Counted from the first letter of the stretch, positions 45,527 to 58,298 are shown. The stretch is 64,000 nucleotides of DNA from Fusarium oxysporum f. sp. lycopersici 4287 (GCF_000149955.1 NC_030995.1:2063453-2127452); one strand, 5' to 3'. Translations and numbers: made by a program. Notes: generated by a model not told the origin, from the letters alone.

Positions 45527-46522
45527 TGCTTGCAGGAACAGTTGGAAGTCGGCGTTTGGTTGCTTTTCATGCTCCATCATCAGATTGAAGTCCTAAGGAG
45601 CTTTGTTTCATTACATCACTCCCCTTCTGCGAGGTTGGCCGACCGAATTTTGATGATACACGAGCTGAGAGGATCTAATCAGACGCATGCGACGTCCTTC
45701 ACATCCTCTGCTCATTTATTGTGAGTTTACTCATCGCGAGTTTCTATTTCTGCCTTGTCATTTCAACTCTGCTTTGATACCCACTTACACACGGACACCG
45801 GGACATTTCTTCCCCACTCTACTCTGGCGTTTTGTTATCCACCAAAAAAAGACCGGGTTGTCTTTGGTTCAACACCAGAGTTTGAGGGACATTTTGGGAA
45901 GTGGAATGCTTGACTGCTTTTCTACACCCGCGAGCAAATGCCCCGAGATTGGCTAAAAGCTTGCATTTGTACCATCTTGGAAATTTTTCACCGAAAAAAA
46001 AAGGATCTCTTCTAGTTTTGTTGTCTTTTTGCTTTCACGTTTTATGGCAGGAGTTTTTCTCTTTTGAACATGCTTAGAACGCGAAACGGATACAAACATC
46101 TCCTACTCGGATTTTGCACAACAGGGGGGACCTTGAGAACGAGAGGCTTTAGTAACATCTTAAATCTCACACACTGCGTGTGTGCTTCGCCTCTTCAGTA
46201 CTGGGTCAGCCCTCTTTTGCTTTTGGTTCGCATCTACAGACTGATACCTCGAACCTGTCCTTTTGTTACTGCTTTCCTATTTTGTTTACTGGAGGAGATG
46301 GGAATTGGAGATCCTTTCTGCATGGGTTTGTTTGGGACCGGCGAGACGCCGATGAGAATGAAGTTACGATCTTGATGATTATTAACAACTTGGGATCGTT
46401 GAACGATCCTCCCTGGCGCAAGCACCGTCAGGGTAGAGGTAATGAGAAATTCGGCCACCTCAATTGATGTTCCTTTGCCTGTGATGTCTGTGATGCAATG
46501 CTTAAAATAGTGAGGTTTGTTA
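45527..46522. other. Intergenic, 3' regions, no gene seen
   Basis: Convergent spacer. T- and A-rich stretches and short frames (45687-45956, 46064-46467) carry no motif; they are probably long 3' UTR of the BTB gene and its neighbour. Confidence 0.45.
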
Positions 46523-47207
46523 TTAGGCGGTTTCATCCCACTCAACCTCAAACTTCTCAAACGTAACCTCAAGATCCTCCTTGATCTCCTTCTTGGGATC
46601 AGGTCTCGCCACAGCAGCAGCAACCTCTAGATCCCAGCCCTCACCTCCATTATCACCATAAACCCAATTCGTCTGCCTCAACGGCGTCCTGTCACCGTCC
46701 TCATCAACCCTGTACGTCCACATACAAAGACCCAGCGCATCCTGCACCTTCTGCACCTTTACCGTAACGCACTTCTCACCGTTCCTCACGCCAGCTTCAT
46801 TCTCAGGTCCGACTTTCTCAACGCTCCAATCTGCCCACTGATCGCATGTCACGGTTGAGTAGCGCGGGTGATCGTTGTATAGCTCGATGCCGGTCTTGAT
46901 CCACTTGCGGGGCGTGGGGGAGTTGGGGTTTGTGAAGACTAGGAGAAGACAGGCCTGATCGTACTGATGGATGTATTTTGTGCGAAAGGTGAGAGTTGCG
47001 GAGATGAACTTCTTAAGAGGTTTTTTGGAATGCGTGGTGAAGGGTGCTGGGTTAGTTAGTGAGTGAGGCTAGTCGTGATGGCTGGTTGAGAGGGCGCGTT
47101 TGAGAGTGAGGGGTTGAGGTGGACTCACCAGTGAAGACGTCAGTAGAAGGAGGTTGTTTCCAGATATCACTACCAGGCGGCGCCGACCATTTGAAAGGAG
47201 TTTCCAT
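46523..47207 (-). CDS. DUF1349-like (concanavalin-A-like fold) protein
   Basis: Two exons, 47129-47207 and 46523-47046, joined across an 82-nt intron (47047-47128), give 200 aa. It starts METPFKWSAPPGSDIWKQPP. The core ISATLTFRTKYIHQYDQACLLLVF with PRKWIKTGIELYNDHPRYSTV matches the pattern of DUF1349 proteins, a beta-sandwich family that includes yeast Ree1. In that family the KTGIE...G..W block lines the probable ligand groove. The C-terminus (FEKFEVEWDETA) completes the last strand. Cytosolic; the biochemical activity of the family is unclear, with a link to enolase regulation or carbohydrate metabolism in yeast. Intact. Confidence 0.85.
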
Positions 47208-48321
47208 TTTGACGATTTCAACAAAACAATATGTAGTAATTCTAGGATCCTAAAGATGTTATTCTTCAAGGGACCCTTCGATGTATTTATAGCTCTTCTT
47301 AAACGATGCTCTTGACTAAGAATCGCGGGGCAGACCTGACGTAATCGGATTAAGCCGAGCAAACAAGCAGCGGAAACTCCGCCTTTTGCGAGGTTCTGAG
47401 ACGAATTCTTGTTGGTAGAATGCAGGAATATTAATAACCGGTGATCACTTTTACGGTTAATTCTGGAAAGATTTGGGCTTGACAGGGTATTGTATGTAGG
47501 GCGTGAGCTTGATGCGGATAAAGTGATGATGGGTGGAGTTGAGCTGAATGCCGAGTTACCTTATTTGGAAGGGGACATTCATGGCCTGGTAGACTGAAAG
47601 TGTGTATACAGATGAAAAATGCCAACGTAGTATAATTGATTCCGTCTTGTGGCAATGCAAAAGACATTAAATATGATACTAAATCGTTGAGTTAACTCAA
47701 TGAATTGCTCTGCGCTTACCCTGTACAGCTGACTTGAGTTTGTGGGGTTAAACCTCGGCTCTCTCGTCACCAACCGCTTCAACAAGATTGCTCGCACAAA
47801 CTGACTGCAACAGCAAATCTCCTCTTCATTTCTCCTCATCAGAAAAACGAGGATCAACAAAGATTGACGACTCTACAACGATAATATTCATCAAAGACTC
47901 TGCTCGCTATCATCTACGCAGTGTCAGGACTATTCCAAAAACATCACGCACTGGTGTTCGAACCGTCACTGCCTTGGCCCTCTGACTCAGTCGAATTGCA
48001 GGGGCTTGCTCACACGAGTGAAAACTCTTCCCCACTCGACCATAGACACTCATTTCTTCCACCCAAAAAAACCCCGCCTGCACCGAGACTCACGATTTCT
48101 CTTCACCAGTATCTCACCTCGTCCATCCCTCTCTCTTTTTTTCCCTTATCGCGATAATCTTTTTTTGTAAGAGCTATCGCATACAGGCTCTTTTGACGCC
48201 GCGGCACTGGAGTGCTCATAGCTTCTGTGATCTGGCCGTTTGCCGGCCTGGGGGAGAGAAGGAAGATCAATAGCGGAACGACTTTCAATTCATTTCAACT
48301 AAATTATAAGATACTGCGACA
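47208..48321. other. Intergenic, divergent promoter region
   Basis: Shared upstream region of the DUF1349-like gene (minus) and BRF1 (plus). The last 500 bases before BRF1 are C/T- and A-rich leader. Short frames here show no motif. Confidence 0.45.
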
Positions 48322-50583
48322 ATGTCGTCTTTTCTTACACCACCAAAATCGGGGCCTACTGGGCGCCCGGCTGCGAAACCACGATTCGGAAAACCCAACC
48401 CCGTCCGAGCCATGCGAGAACGAGAAGAACGACGAGCCGCGAATGCAGCCGCCCATTCAAATAGCCTACGGGTTGCTGCTGTAAATCGAAATGCTTCATT
48501 AGCAAAACCGAATCGTCCACAATGTCCGAACAAAGCCTGTCCAAAACCCAATGTCGTCGATGGAACATGTCAGACTTGCGGTCGTATCTCTGACGACAGT
48601 AATATCGTTGCAGAAGTCACCTTTGGAGAATCGTCTTCGGGTGCTGCTGTTGTTCATGGTTCTTACATTGGTGCTGATCAAGCAGGCGTGCGAAGTATGG
48701 GTCCTGCGTTTCGAAGAGTGGGAGGATCTGAGGATCGAGAGAAGAGCATTAGGGAAGCAAAAGGCTTGATGCAGGGTTATGCGCAGCAGCTGAACGTCAG
48801 CGACAGTCTGGTCACTGCAGGAACGCAAGTCTTTAAGCTGGCGTCAAGCGCAAACTTTATTCAAGGTCGCACATTAGCCAGCGTTGCGGCTGTCTGCCTG
48901 TACGCAGCCTGTCGAGCAGAGCCACCGTGCAAAGTTATGCTTATCGATTTGGCGGACTTGGTGCAGCTCAACGTCTTTAAGCTGGGTCGCATTTTCAAGA
49001 AGCTTAATGAGGTGGTGCCAATTGGCAACGACGGCCTCATTCCAGTGTATCCGGAGGATCTTATCTGGCGATTTGCCACAAAGATGGAATTTCACCAAGA
49101 CACAGCCAAAGTCGCTGAGGATGCTGTTCGTCTGGTCAAGCGAATGAGTCGAGATTGGATGGTCATGGGCCGTCGACCATCAGGCATCTGTGGAGCTTGT
49201 CTGCTCATGGCAGCACGAATGCACAACTTTCGACGAACTGTGCGAGAGGTTGTCTACATCGTCAAAGTCACCAATCACACAATTCAGAACCGACTGCAAG
49301 AGTTCAAAGTCACCGAGTCTAGTCGAATGTCGGTCGAGGATTTCTTGAAGCAGGATTTCCTGGAGAGCTCTCATGACCCACCTTCCTTTTACAGGCAGTC
49401 AGCCGAATACAAGAAGCAGCTCGCCGCAAAGAATAAGAAGCGAAAGAGGCCGACAGACGCCGACGATGACGAAGATGAGGAGGAAGATGACAATCTGGCC
49501 GACAAGATTGATCCACGGTTAGTAGAAGGCGGTGCTGATCTTTCGAAGGCGCCCGTTGTTGAATATCGCCGCGATGATGACGGCTTTATTATCCCGCCTA
49601 TACCATCCAAGATTGCCAAAGACCCATCGCTTGTCAACAGGCTGAACGAGAACGCAGAGGATGAAGAAGCCGAGGGTGAAGACACGAATGTCCAGACTCT
49701 GGATGGCCTGGTGCAAGAGTTTGGAGACGTGATGGACGAGGAGCTTGCGGAGAACGGAACACAAGAAACAAGCCAACGGAAAGGCAGCAAACCACAATTG
49801 CCCATCAACGAGGAATGGGAGCAGGATGAGCAAGAACTAGAGGGCGTGATTGAGGAGATCTTCAATGACCCTTTAACATACGAGCACGCCATGGCCTACA
49901 CGACTGCCGAGCAGCGAGCGCGAATTCACACAGTCTGGGCCTTACAGCAACGACCCCAGAAAGAAGTTTCCATGTCGGCAGACGTCACAGAGGATGAGTT
50001 TGCCGACGACCCCGAGGTGAACAATTGTTTGCTGTCACCCGAGGAGGCTCAGATCAAGGAAATGATCTGGGTGAACCAGAACAAGGAATGGCTACGAAAG
50101 CACCAAGAGAAGGTGTTCCGCAAGAAAGTCGAGGCAGAACGACCGAAGCAAACACGAAAGCGACGTAAGCGAGCTAGAATGGGTGAAGGCCAGACCAGCC
50201 CCGCCAGCTCAGCCGCCGAGGCAGCCGTCAACGTCGCGAAAGATCGCGCCTGGTCCAAGAGGATCAATTACGACGCCATCCGCAACATTTTCGACATGCC
50301 CAACCTCGGAGGTCCAGGATCAGAAGCCACAAGCCGCAAGACCAGTGTCGCAGGAAGCACAAAAGGTGGCGACGATGCGAGCGAAGCTCCCGACGAGAGT
50401 GTCGCTGGCGACGAACCAGAAGCGCCCCCGGAGGAAGAAGAGTTTGAGGAAGAGGAGTACGATGAGACGCAGAACTACGGTGATGGCGAAGAGTTTGGTG
50501 GTGGAGGTGATGAGTTTGGCGGCGGGTATGATGAGGATGATCCAGAGATGGATGCTGAGTATGGTCTTGAGGAGTATGCTTGA
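48322..50583 (+). CDS. BRF1: Transcription factor TFIIIB subunit BRF1
   Basis: Single exon, 753 aa. BRF1 bridges TFIIIC and TBP and recruits RNA polymerase III to tRNA and 5S genes. A basic N-terminal extension of about 60 residues precedes the zinc ribbon (Cys68, Cys73, Cys83, Cys86). Two cyclin folds follow: LMQGYAQQLNVSDSLV through KLGRIFKKLNEVVP, and WRFATKMEFHQDTAKVAEDAVRLVKRM through QNRLQEFKVTE. The characteristic RRPSGICGACLLMAARMHNFRRT lies in the second repeat. The C-terminal half is acidic with the conserved EVNNCLLSPEEAQIKEMIWVNQNKEWLRKHQEK block, the BRF1 homology region that binds TBP/DNA. The tail is Asp/Glu/Gly-rich. Length is normal for filamentous fungi. The start could also be a downstream Met nearer the ribbon. 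Intact; a tRNA gene lies 0.7 kb downstream. Confidence 0.96.
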   Translation: MSSFLTPPKSGPTGRPAAKPRFGKPNPVRAMREREERRAANAAAHSNSLRVAAVNRNASLAKPNRPQCPNKACPKPNVVDGTCQTCGRISDDSNIVAEVTFGESSSGAAVVHGSYIGADQAGVRSMGPAFRRVGGSEDREKSIREAKGLMQGYAQQLNVSDSLVTAGTQVFKLASSANFIQGRTLASVAAVCLYAACRAEPPCKVMLIDLADLVQLNVFKLGRIFKKLNEVVPIGNDGLIPVYPEDLIWRFATKMEFHQDTAKVAEDAVRLVKRMSRDWMVMGRRPSGICGACLLMAARMHNFRRTVREVVYIVKVTNHTIQNRLQEFKVTESSRMSVEDFLKQDFLESSHDPPSFYRQSAEYKKQLAAKNKKRKRPTDADDDEDEEEDDNLADKIDPRLVEGGADLSKAPVVEYRRDDDGFIIPPIPSKIAKDPSLVNRLNENAEDEEAEGEDTNVQTLDGLVQEFGDVMDEELAENGTQETSQRKGSKPQLPINEEWEQDEQELEGVIEEIFNDPLTYEHAMAYTTAEQRARIHTVWALQQRPQKEVSMSADVTEDEFADDPEVNNCLLSPEEAQIKEMIWVNQNKEWLRKHQEKVFRKKVEAERPKQTRKRRKRARMGEGQTSPASSAAEAAVNVAKDRAWSKRINYDAIRNIFDMPNLGGPGSEATSRKTSVAGSTKGGDDASEAPDESVAGDEPEAPPEEEEFEEEEYDETQNYGDGEEFGGGGDEFGGGYDEDDPEMDAEYGLEEYA

Positions 50584-51289
50584 GAGGATTACAACAAGAA
50601 TTGAGTGGTTGGGATGGTAATTGATACCCATATAGATAACAGGACTGCTGTAGCACATACGCATATGAGCGATTGAGGTATAAATCTGTAAAAGTCTTAC
50701 CTTGTCTTTCATCCGGTGTGTTCGTTCGATGGCTTTAGTCCAAACTTAGACTGGGTATCCTGAACTTATAGAAGATTTAGGACAGGCTCGTCTCGTGAAG
50801 CACTGAAGATGTAAGCCAGAGCTCTAATGTGGAGCCCTTCGTGATGAGATGGAGGCGTGGTGTCGGTGAGTGTTAGTGGTGGCGCTCACAGAACCTGTTC
50901 CCGTATCACATCCACCTCGCTCATATGAGACTAAGGCTTTTCAGAGTTCTTGCATTTATCATTTATCCAGTTTACACTGATCGATGCTAAGTGACATCGG
51001 GCATGTTTATCGCTGGGTGTATCCGTACCTGCATGTCCGTAAGTGGTTTGGGGCGTCAACACCATGGCGATCTTCCCCACATAGATCTGTCTCACTTGCA
51101 TCTCCACATTCGATGTCAGCTCAACCCAACCATTGACTTTGTGAATAAAAGACCACCCGCCTGCTTTACTGTTCTACGTGTCTCCCAAAAAGAAAAGCTG
51201 TCCTTCCAATGCCTCAGGTCGACTTGGTGTTGCTCTCCCCCATGGTCGTGATGACCTCAAGACATCACAACACCAAAAAGAAATTATCT
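50584..51289. terminator. Intergenic; Pol III T-run next to the tRNA
   Basis: No gene recognised between BRF1 and the tRNA. At 51274-51283 the plus strand reads CAAAAAGAAA, which on the tRNA strand is TTTCTTTTTG shortly beyond the tRNA 3' end, a typical RNA polymerase III terminator. Confidence 0.55.
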
Positions 51290-51361
51290 CGAGACGCCCA
51301 GGACTCGAACCTGGAACCTTTGCCACCGGAAAGCAACGCGCTGCCATTGCGCCAGCGCCCC
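51290..51361 (-). tRNA. tRNA-Arg (anticodon CCG)
   Basis: 72-nt cloverleaf on the minus strand. The acceptor stem pairs GGGGCGC (51355-51361) with GCGTCTC (51291-51297), including two G-U pairs. The D arm is GCGC/GCGC, the anticodon stem TTGCT/GGCAA with loop TTCCGGT giving anticodon CCG (codon CGG, Arg), a 5-nt variable loop, and the T arm CCAGG-TTCGAGT-CCTGG. Discriminator base G. No intron. A T-run terminator follows. Folded by eye; all four stems pair. Confidence 0.92.
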
Positions 51362-53452
51362 ACTATTAATTTTCTACGTTTCTAGCTCTTATTTGAAACT
51401 ATAACCATGCAATATCATCAAACCGAACTCGTGGTGTTGAGCTAAAAATTTCACGTCCGGTACCGCGCGGGGCTGCCACATCCAACAACCAAGGCCCGTG
51501 TGACTTTAAATTGTCCAAAATCACTATTAAACTTGCTTTCTACGCATTCAGTCTATCTCAGGTGGCATCTGTTAGTTCGCTGCTTTGTTATGCGTTTGAG
51601 TGTCGTCGTTGCGCTGCCGGCGGTACGTATCCGTGTCGGCCGAGAGTGGACCCATATTTCGCCCGGTAAGGCTGAGCCATTCCGGGCCGCACTCAATGGT
51701 TTTCGAAAGCCTGAATGCCTGAGCAGGCAGCAAGTCTTTAATTTTCTTAATTCAGCACGGCGCCTGCAAATGAGATCAAGTTCATGTCCATGGAAGCTGG
51801 TGAGGAGTGAGCACGACATCATTGGAAATAAGGCAGCCATAGGAGCCGACCTTGTGCATTGGCGCGGTAACACTTTTTGGCAAGGGGTCTTGATGGCAGA
51901 TGAGATTCACCTCACAAAGATGAGTAATGATAGATTGACTGGCTCGCGCCTCTCAAAATCAGCATCGTCACTATTAAGAAATCTTCATAGCAGTTGCCGG
52001 CGCTGTCTCAATTATTTCACGACACAAACAGCAAGGCCATTGACATTGGAAGAACTTTCATGGGGCACAACTTACTGCCAGCTTTTGCTATATTGGCCTT
52101 GGCACCAACACCAGAGGGAAATGAGCAATCGCTGAGAGCCAGCGGCGCTGTGTGAAAGCACGAAAGCTCCTTCGGTGCTGAGCGTGCTCTGGGAAGTGAG
52201 CATCCGCTTTGGAAATGAAGAGACGCAGTATACGGTTAACATATTGACCTTCATCATAAGCCCGGCTCAGGCAGCACGGTGACCTTACGCCATAAGCGAC
52301 GCCTCAAGAGCGGGCGTCAGTTTACAAAACTGCAATGACTCACCAACAAGTCAAAGATCGTCCATGAGTCAACATCAGTAAACTCAAGACCTCCCATGGT
52401 GTAGGCACACCCCCTAGGGAGCAAGAAAACTTGACAAATTGTGCCAAAATAAACTCATCAAAGAGTATCCTAAACTTGTGCTAAATATCCCAAGTCTTTT
52501 TGCCGCTTAGGATCGAGGGCCTAAGTTTTCTTGCCTCGCGTAGGCAGGCAATCGTCGATTGCAGGCTGTTCATATCATACGCTCGACTTGCACAAAGGCA
52601 TGAGTCAGACTGATGGTGAAAGGTACTTCTAGATGGCAGCGCATGTTCATACTGTCACTAAAGCCAGAAGCCCAAGGTGCTTGGCGGTCATTCCTCCCGT
52701 CGCAAGGAGCAAGCCCCGGCTGGCGCAAGAACTGCTTAAGCTCTAGAAAGGCATTATTATCAATATGGATGGGCACTAGCAGGCAGCAATTGAACGGTTG
52801 AAAATCTCATACGGACTGTATCACGTCGCACTCATCGTGTAGTTACATGAGACACCAGCAGCAAGGCGTGAGAAAATGGAGGACTCGAATGCCGGCCGCA
52901 CTCAAAAAAATGAGGGCGCGTCTTGCAGGACAGCTTCAATTCACATCACAGAGCACGGAACGGCACAATTTCGAAGTTATTGAGAACACTGAATGAAATT
53001 TTGGTCGCGGCTTTTATCTACCTCTAGACCCATGGATGAAAACACCAGTAACGAAAGACAATTGATAACTTTTTGCCCATTTCCGACATCAAGACCATCA
53101 AACCATTAGCGGCATTAGACTTTTTTGTTTGTCCCATGCAGGTTCGCTCGCAGAGCAAATACCTGCCCGACCACCTGATTGACCATTACAGGTACAAAAA
53201 GGCGAGTCGCTGATTCCTCCGATACGCTCACCCGGCTTTTCGACCGGGCTGGAGCTGCTGGGGTATCATCTCCAAAGAAAATATCGTCCCTGTCCCTTGG
53301 GGGAGGGGCCGAGCACGCTGTAGACAAGGGTTTCCATTCAACCCAAAGGAAAACAATCAAGGAAAAATTGTTAAAGAGAGAGTAGTGTCGAGGCCAGGGA
53401 TAGCGGCAGTAGGCTATGCCGTCCTCGTACGTTTTTGTGGGTGTGCATTGCA
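51362..53452. other. Long gene-poor stretch
   Basis: About 2 kb without a recognised gene. A plus-strand frame at 51500-52135 (211 codons) lacks motifs, is Ser/Arg/Leu-rich in the manner of chance frames, and is contradicted by an equally open minus frame. No terminal repeats or transposase motif seen. Confidence 0.45.
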
Positions 53453-55223
53453 CTAGATGTGGAGATAGTTCACATCCGAGATGCTTCTGTGCCTCTTATG
53501 GCCGTTGCCAGCTTCGGTGGTTGCCTTGCGTTTTTGAGACATTGATTCAAGGGGGCTGCGCGTGGCGTCGCTCATCTGCCTCTTGTGGCGGCGAGCGGGT
53601 GTTAGGGGGATAGCAGCTGTGTCGAAGCGGTCTGATTTGAGACCCTTGAGTGCGGTGTAGTTATAGGGGCCGCTGAATGCGAGCGAGTCCTGGGTAGCCT
53701 GGTTGCTCAGGATGAGCTGCTGGTTAATTTGGTTACGGCGGAAAGCTCCGACAGTCTCGGAATTGATGTGGCCATGAGCCTGCTTCTCGCTGGTAGCTGT
53801 GCTGGGTCGCGCAGGTGTTGATGCGGGATCCCAGTTGTCGCCCTCTTCATCGCCAGAAGAGTCATTTTCCTCCCAGGCGATGAAGTCGTTGAGGTCCAGA
53901 TTGAGTTCAGCGTCTTCTTCCTCCTCATCCTGCAAGCTAGGTGCGGTTGAGCTCTCGTCGGCGGTATTGGGTTCAGAGGGGAAGGGGAAGAAAGCCTCAG
54001 CGGGCCCCATAACCTGAGCCGTATTGAAGAAGTCACCGAAAGTGTTGGAGGAGAACATGGCGCTGAGCATCAGGTTTGCAGAGTTGCTCATGATAGGTGA
54101 CTCAGGCCCCTCAGTACCCCAGGGAAAGTTAAATTGTTCGGGGGAGAGGTCGAGTTGGTGGCGTCGATGAGGAGTGAAGATCATCATCTTTCCGGTGACG
54201 GGGTTGAGGACAGCAATTGGCTTCTTGTCGGAACGGTCAAGGTTGTAACGTCCCAAACGGGGCTGGCCACGCTCGGCCTTGACCGGGCTGTCGGCGTCAG
54301 AGTCGGAAATGTCGCTCATAGGCTTTGAAGGGCGTCGAGTCTTCCTTCGTACAATGGGTTCGGGTTCATCTTCTTCGGTGGTATCACCATCAGCTGGGCA
54401 TGTTAGTACTGGTAATGACGCCCATATAGCCAAACTTACTCTCGTAGCCATCCAGCTCTGTGGGTTCCTCAAAGCCAAAGGGAATGGGCTGAGGGGTAGA
54501 GGCAGCAGTGGCTGGCTGGGAGGCCATTGGAGTGGCAATAGGGGTGTCATCGTCGATTTGTCGGAAGATTTCCTCAGCATCCGAGTCATCATCTTGCTCG
54601 CCGTACTGGTTATTGAAGTCCCAGAAAGATCCCGAGTCGGAAGACTCATTAGGATCGTTCTCAATCTCACGACGGAAAGCAGGATCCAAGTTGTTTTGAG
54701 AAACAAAGATATCTGGGAAGAAACCCTGAATCTCATCCTCGGTGTCGGTAGAGTCAGAGTCGCTGGAGGGCACGTCGAAGTGAACGTGGCGCTCTATAGG
54801 CTCCTCACCAAAGATATTGGCGTCTTGGTAGACGTCAGGCTGGTCCTCATCGTCCGTAACGATGCCTCCCCAGCTAGCAGCGTCATCATCCTCAATATCC
54901 AGACCCTCCTGCTCATCGTCGTCCTGTTCCACTTCCTCCTCTTCTTCTTCGTCATCCTCCTCGATAGTCGGTTGCGGCCGAGGAGCTTGTGGTGGGGTGG
55001 GGGGAACATGAGTTTCCTCTAGGATGTTCTCCTCCTCGGCCGCGGCAACATCATCCTCATCGTCGTCTGAAGAGTCGCTAATATCTTCAACGGCAGAGTA
55101 GCCGCCATCGTCGGAGAGGTCCAGAGAAGAAGCAGAAGGAGTGTCGGAGACCCGGCGGCGGCGCTGGGCGGTCTTGGTCTTTTTGACCGGGGTTGTAAAC
55201 TTTTGCTTTAGATTGCGAGACAT
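53453..55223 (-). CDS. Acidic nuclear protein, IFH1/CRF1-like
   Basis: Two exons, 54440-55223 and 53453-54393, joined across a 46-nt intron, give 574 aa. The N-terminus is basic (MSRNLKQKFTTPVKKTKTAQRRRR), followed by several long Asp/Glu/Ser tracts, then conserved-looking blocks: IPFGFEEPTELDGYE, a junction giving TDGDTTEEDEPEPIVRRK, LGRYNLDRSDKKPIAVLNP, and HRRHQLDLSPEQFNFPWG. The C-terminus is basic again (PARRHKRQMSD, KRHRSISDVNYLHI). Acidic tracts flanked by nuclear-type basic runs fit the IFH1/CRF1 family, which binds FHL1 at ribosomal-protein genes in yeast. I base this on overall layout and the GYESD-like block, so it is tentative. Intact and evidently conserved. Confidence 0.72.
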
Positions 55224-58200
55224 TTTGGAAATGCTTCAAGATGTTTAGGATTCTAATTGTAATGATCGTTTGAGTTGTCTTTTGAGTGGCGTAGATGAGC
55301 AAGCTCGGATCAAATATTTTCTAGCTATGCAGTGCAAGGCTTGTATTGTAGTAAATATATGCGTGTATACGCTTTCGAACAACTTCAAGTTGTTTTTATC
55401 GTCTTTGATAGAAAGAGAAAGGTAGAGAGGTGGTCGGGAGAGTAGAACGGTAGTAACTGTATCAAAAGCCCTTCACTATCGGGCAAGTTGCAGAATCGTT
55501 GGTTTCAGAGACAGACTCTCGGTAGAGCATTCAGCTCCAAGAGCGGGAAAGCCTGTAAAGATCAAAGTCGAGAGAGAAGTATTGACTGGTTAACTCGGAG
55601 AACTGCTGGACTGCGAGCCGGGACAGGGAAAACAGCCACGGCCCGCAGTGGGCGTTTACAGCTCAGCGACGGCCGAAGGCATGGTTACTCGACTTTGTTC
55701 TTGGTAGGGGTAATTCTCTGGGTGAAGCTGGAAAATGTCGACTTCGTTGTCTTTTGTGGTTTGGGTTTGGGGTTGGTGATAGAGGAAGAAGAGAGGGAGC
55801 GAGGGGGAGAGGAGGAGACAAATATCCCAAACTTTTTCCGTCTTCTAAGTGGGGTCGATCCTGATTGGGCAAAGTGTCTCGAGGCAGGCAGTACCGGGGG
55901 GTGATTGATGATTGAGTTAGAAGTGGAGTCGATGGAGCGTGCAGTGCGGGAGGGAAGGTATCTATGCGCTAGTCTATTTTAGGAGGGACAATACCGTCAC
56001 CGCTTTTTGCAGCCTCAGACAAGCCCAACGATAGGAAGACAATTGTACAATGAGAAGCGCTGATGCGTCGAGTGAGACACTGCAAGGAGAATATTCTGTG
56101 CTGTTTTATGCTACGTATGCTATATAGAGCTGACTGCGGTCAATATGTTTGCCTGTCACCGATAGTTGAGAACAAAAGCTGGGACCAAGTTGAATCATGA
56201 GTGACTTCAAAAATTTACCCCATGCTCCCTGGTCCGTGAGGCGAACAAAATCACAATCAAGGGACCAGTCAGGCCCCAGAATGGAAGCACGACAGGGAGC
56301 ATGGAGCATCAATCTAATGTATGACTAGGGAGAGATGCAAGAAATTGATATTAGATATGGGAGCAATCCAAGCTTGGGAACATAACAGACAAAGACAGTT
56401 GAAAGTGATGTGGCTTTCCAGTGCATTCAGTGGCTGCATATCACTCCGTGACATGCCACCAGAGTCATATTCCAAACTCAGATATGTCACGAGAACAGCT
56501 CAATCGTTTCATTCCCAATTATCTTTTGAGGATACTGACCCAAGACCCCATGCTTCATGCACGGCAGAACAGACGCTGGAGCCGGGATACGCAAGCAAGA
56601 AATCAAAGACCCCTCCTCCGTCTCCCTCCAACACAAGGCCAAGCATTTTTCGAAAAGCTCCGCAGCGAGCAAGGACTCCACAGTCAAACAGGGGCAACGC
56701 AGGCGGTTATGTCAGTGGCCAATGCCAACTACCAAAAAGTCCAGTTTCAAAAAAATCCGCCCCAGAAAAAAAGAAAAAGAGGATACCTTTTTTGCTCTCC
56801 CATCGGCATCAGACGAGAAACATCGTCAGTCTTCTCGCTTATGCTAGAAATAACGCCAGGAAAATGGATACCGATACCTCGGTCCCCGAAAAAGAATAAG
56901 AATTTCTCAAGCTTCTTTGATGTTGCCACGGACACTGGTGGGGTTATTGCCGAACTTTTTTTTTTTTCTGTCGTCTTAAAGTTTTTTAAGCGACAACCGG
57001 AGTTGACGAGGACTAATTACTCAGTATCCGCAGTCTCGACGCAGAAACATCCAATGGAGATGAAAATTTCTGGTGAGGCAAGCTAAGAGTCTTACGCGCC
57101 GTCTCGTGCCTGGATACCGAATTCTGTAGATGGTTACGTAGAGAATTGACCGACAGTAGAAGGTTGTCTTCATTTCGTTACTTTGGCGGTTGGGCTTTTA
57201 GGCTTAGGCTCAACTCCAGATGCTGATCAATGAGCATTGCCTTGAAACACTGTGGTCTTTATGTCTCTCAATGCCATATACCGGTCCTTGCAAAGCTGTT
57301 CCCATTGTCAATCCCGTATCAACTTCAATCAGCCCCTCATTCCCCTCTTCTTCTCGAAAAGCACTTCCGTCATCAAAAGTCTTTAGCGCCAGACCAATTC
57401 TTTAGAGTCAAAATCTCCTCGTAGCGCAACTTCGCCATTGCCCAGTAAACGGCGCCCCTCTTCAGATCGACCTCAGAATTTTTACCAATGGCGGCCTCGG
57501 CATTACTTCCTACGACAATAAGCGAAACACAAAAGCGGCACAGTCGAAATTAAGGCGAAAGCTTCTGCATTATGAACACGTAAATGCATTGGATATGACT
57601 ATGACTCCTGGGTGAGTCAACCTCCCAGAGGAAATCAGCAGCTCTAGAGATTATGCCATTGGCTGCGTTAGCTACACTCGCACACCCCCTTGTTCATTGA
57701 TGACTCTTGCTGCCACGCATCCTAGCTGCCACGGAGCTTCAAACATGCTTCAGACTTTGGCGTGGTTTCTTGCATGTGAATTGGATCTCAGCTTGCTGCA
57801 GCAGCAGAAACAGAAACAATTCTCGATCAGGAATCTTCCGATTGAGCACAACTGGAAACATGAATAGCCACAGAAACTAATCGTGACCACTTGAACCTTA
57901 CGCTGCACCACTTCAAGTGACACCACTCAAACAATTGGCTTAATACATCCTTGTCCTCGAGGTCAGAACAAACTCAAGCCTGAGGAAGAACTCAGCTCCA
58001 CCCAACTTTTTTTTCTCGATGGCATGAAAGCTTCGGCATGGCCCGTGCAACACCCGCGCGCCAAAGCGCTTATCCTATCTAATCTTATCTTATCACCCGC
58101 CCCTCCAACCGTTTTCGGCCGTTGTCGTGCCAGCCAGGACGCCAAGGGAAACTGGAGTAAACACTGGACCTCCAACCAGGATTGTAACGTCAACGCTCCG

Positions 58201-58298
58201 TTTATGAATCCACCGTCCTAAACAAGTCTCGTCCACGATCCATTCTGTTCCTGCATCTTTGTTTAAGCGAAAAGCATATCATCGTGTTTAGCAGCATC
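55224..58298. other. 3-kb gene-poor region
   Basis: The first 400 bases are the promoter side of the IFH1-like gene. Frames at 55488-55904 and 56321-57086 overlap in several phases, run through A- and T-homopolymers (56745-56780, 56957-56968), and have no motif, so I do not call them. No tRNA, terminal repeat or microsatellite array was found by eye. Confidence 0.45.

Noticed and set aside
46234..46522. Minus-strand continuation beyond the DUF1349-like stop
   Set aside because: The open frame 46234-46623 is in another phase and has no motif; the conserved C-terminus ends at 46523.
51500..52135. 211-codon plus-strand frame
   Set aside because: Composition is that of a chance frame; a minus frame overlaps it; no domain motif, terminal repeat or transposase signature.
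52860..52920. Possible second tRNA (GGACTCGAATGCC resembles part of a T arm)
   Set aside because: No acceptor or anticodon stem can be paired around it.
56321..57086. Overlapping plus-strand frames of 192 and 221 codons
   Set aside because: They overlap in different phases, run through A and T homopolymers, have no motif or hydrophobic pattern, and no neighbouring exon with good splice sites.
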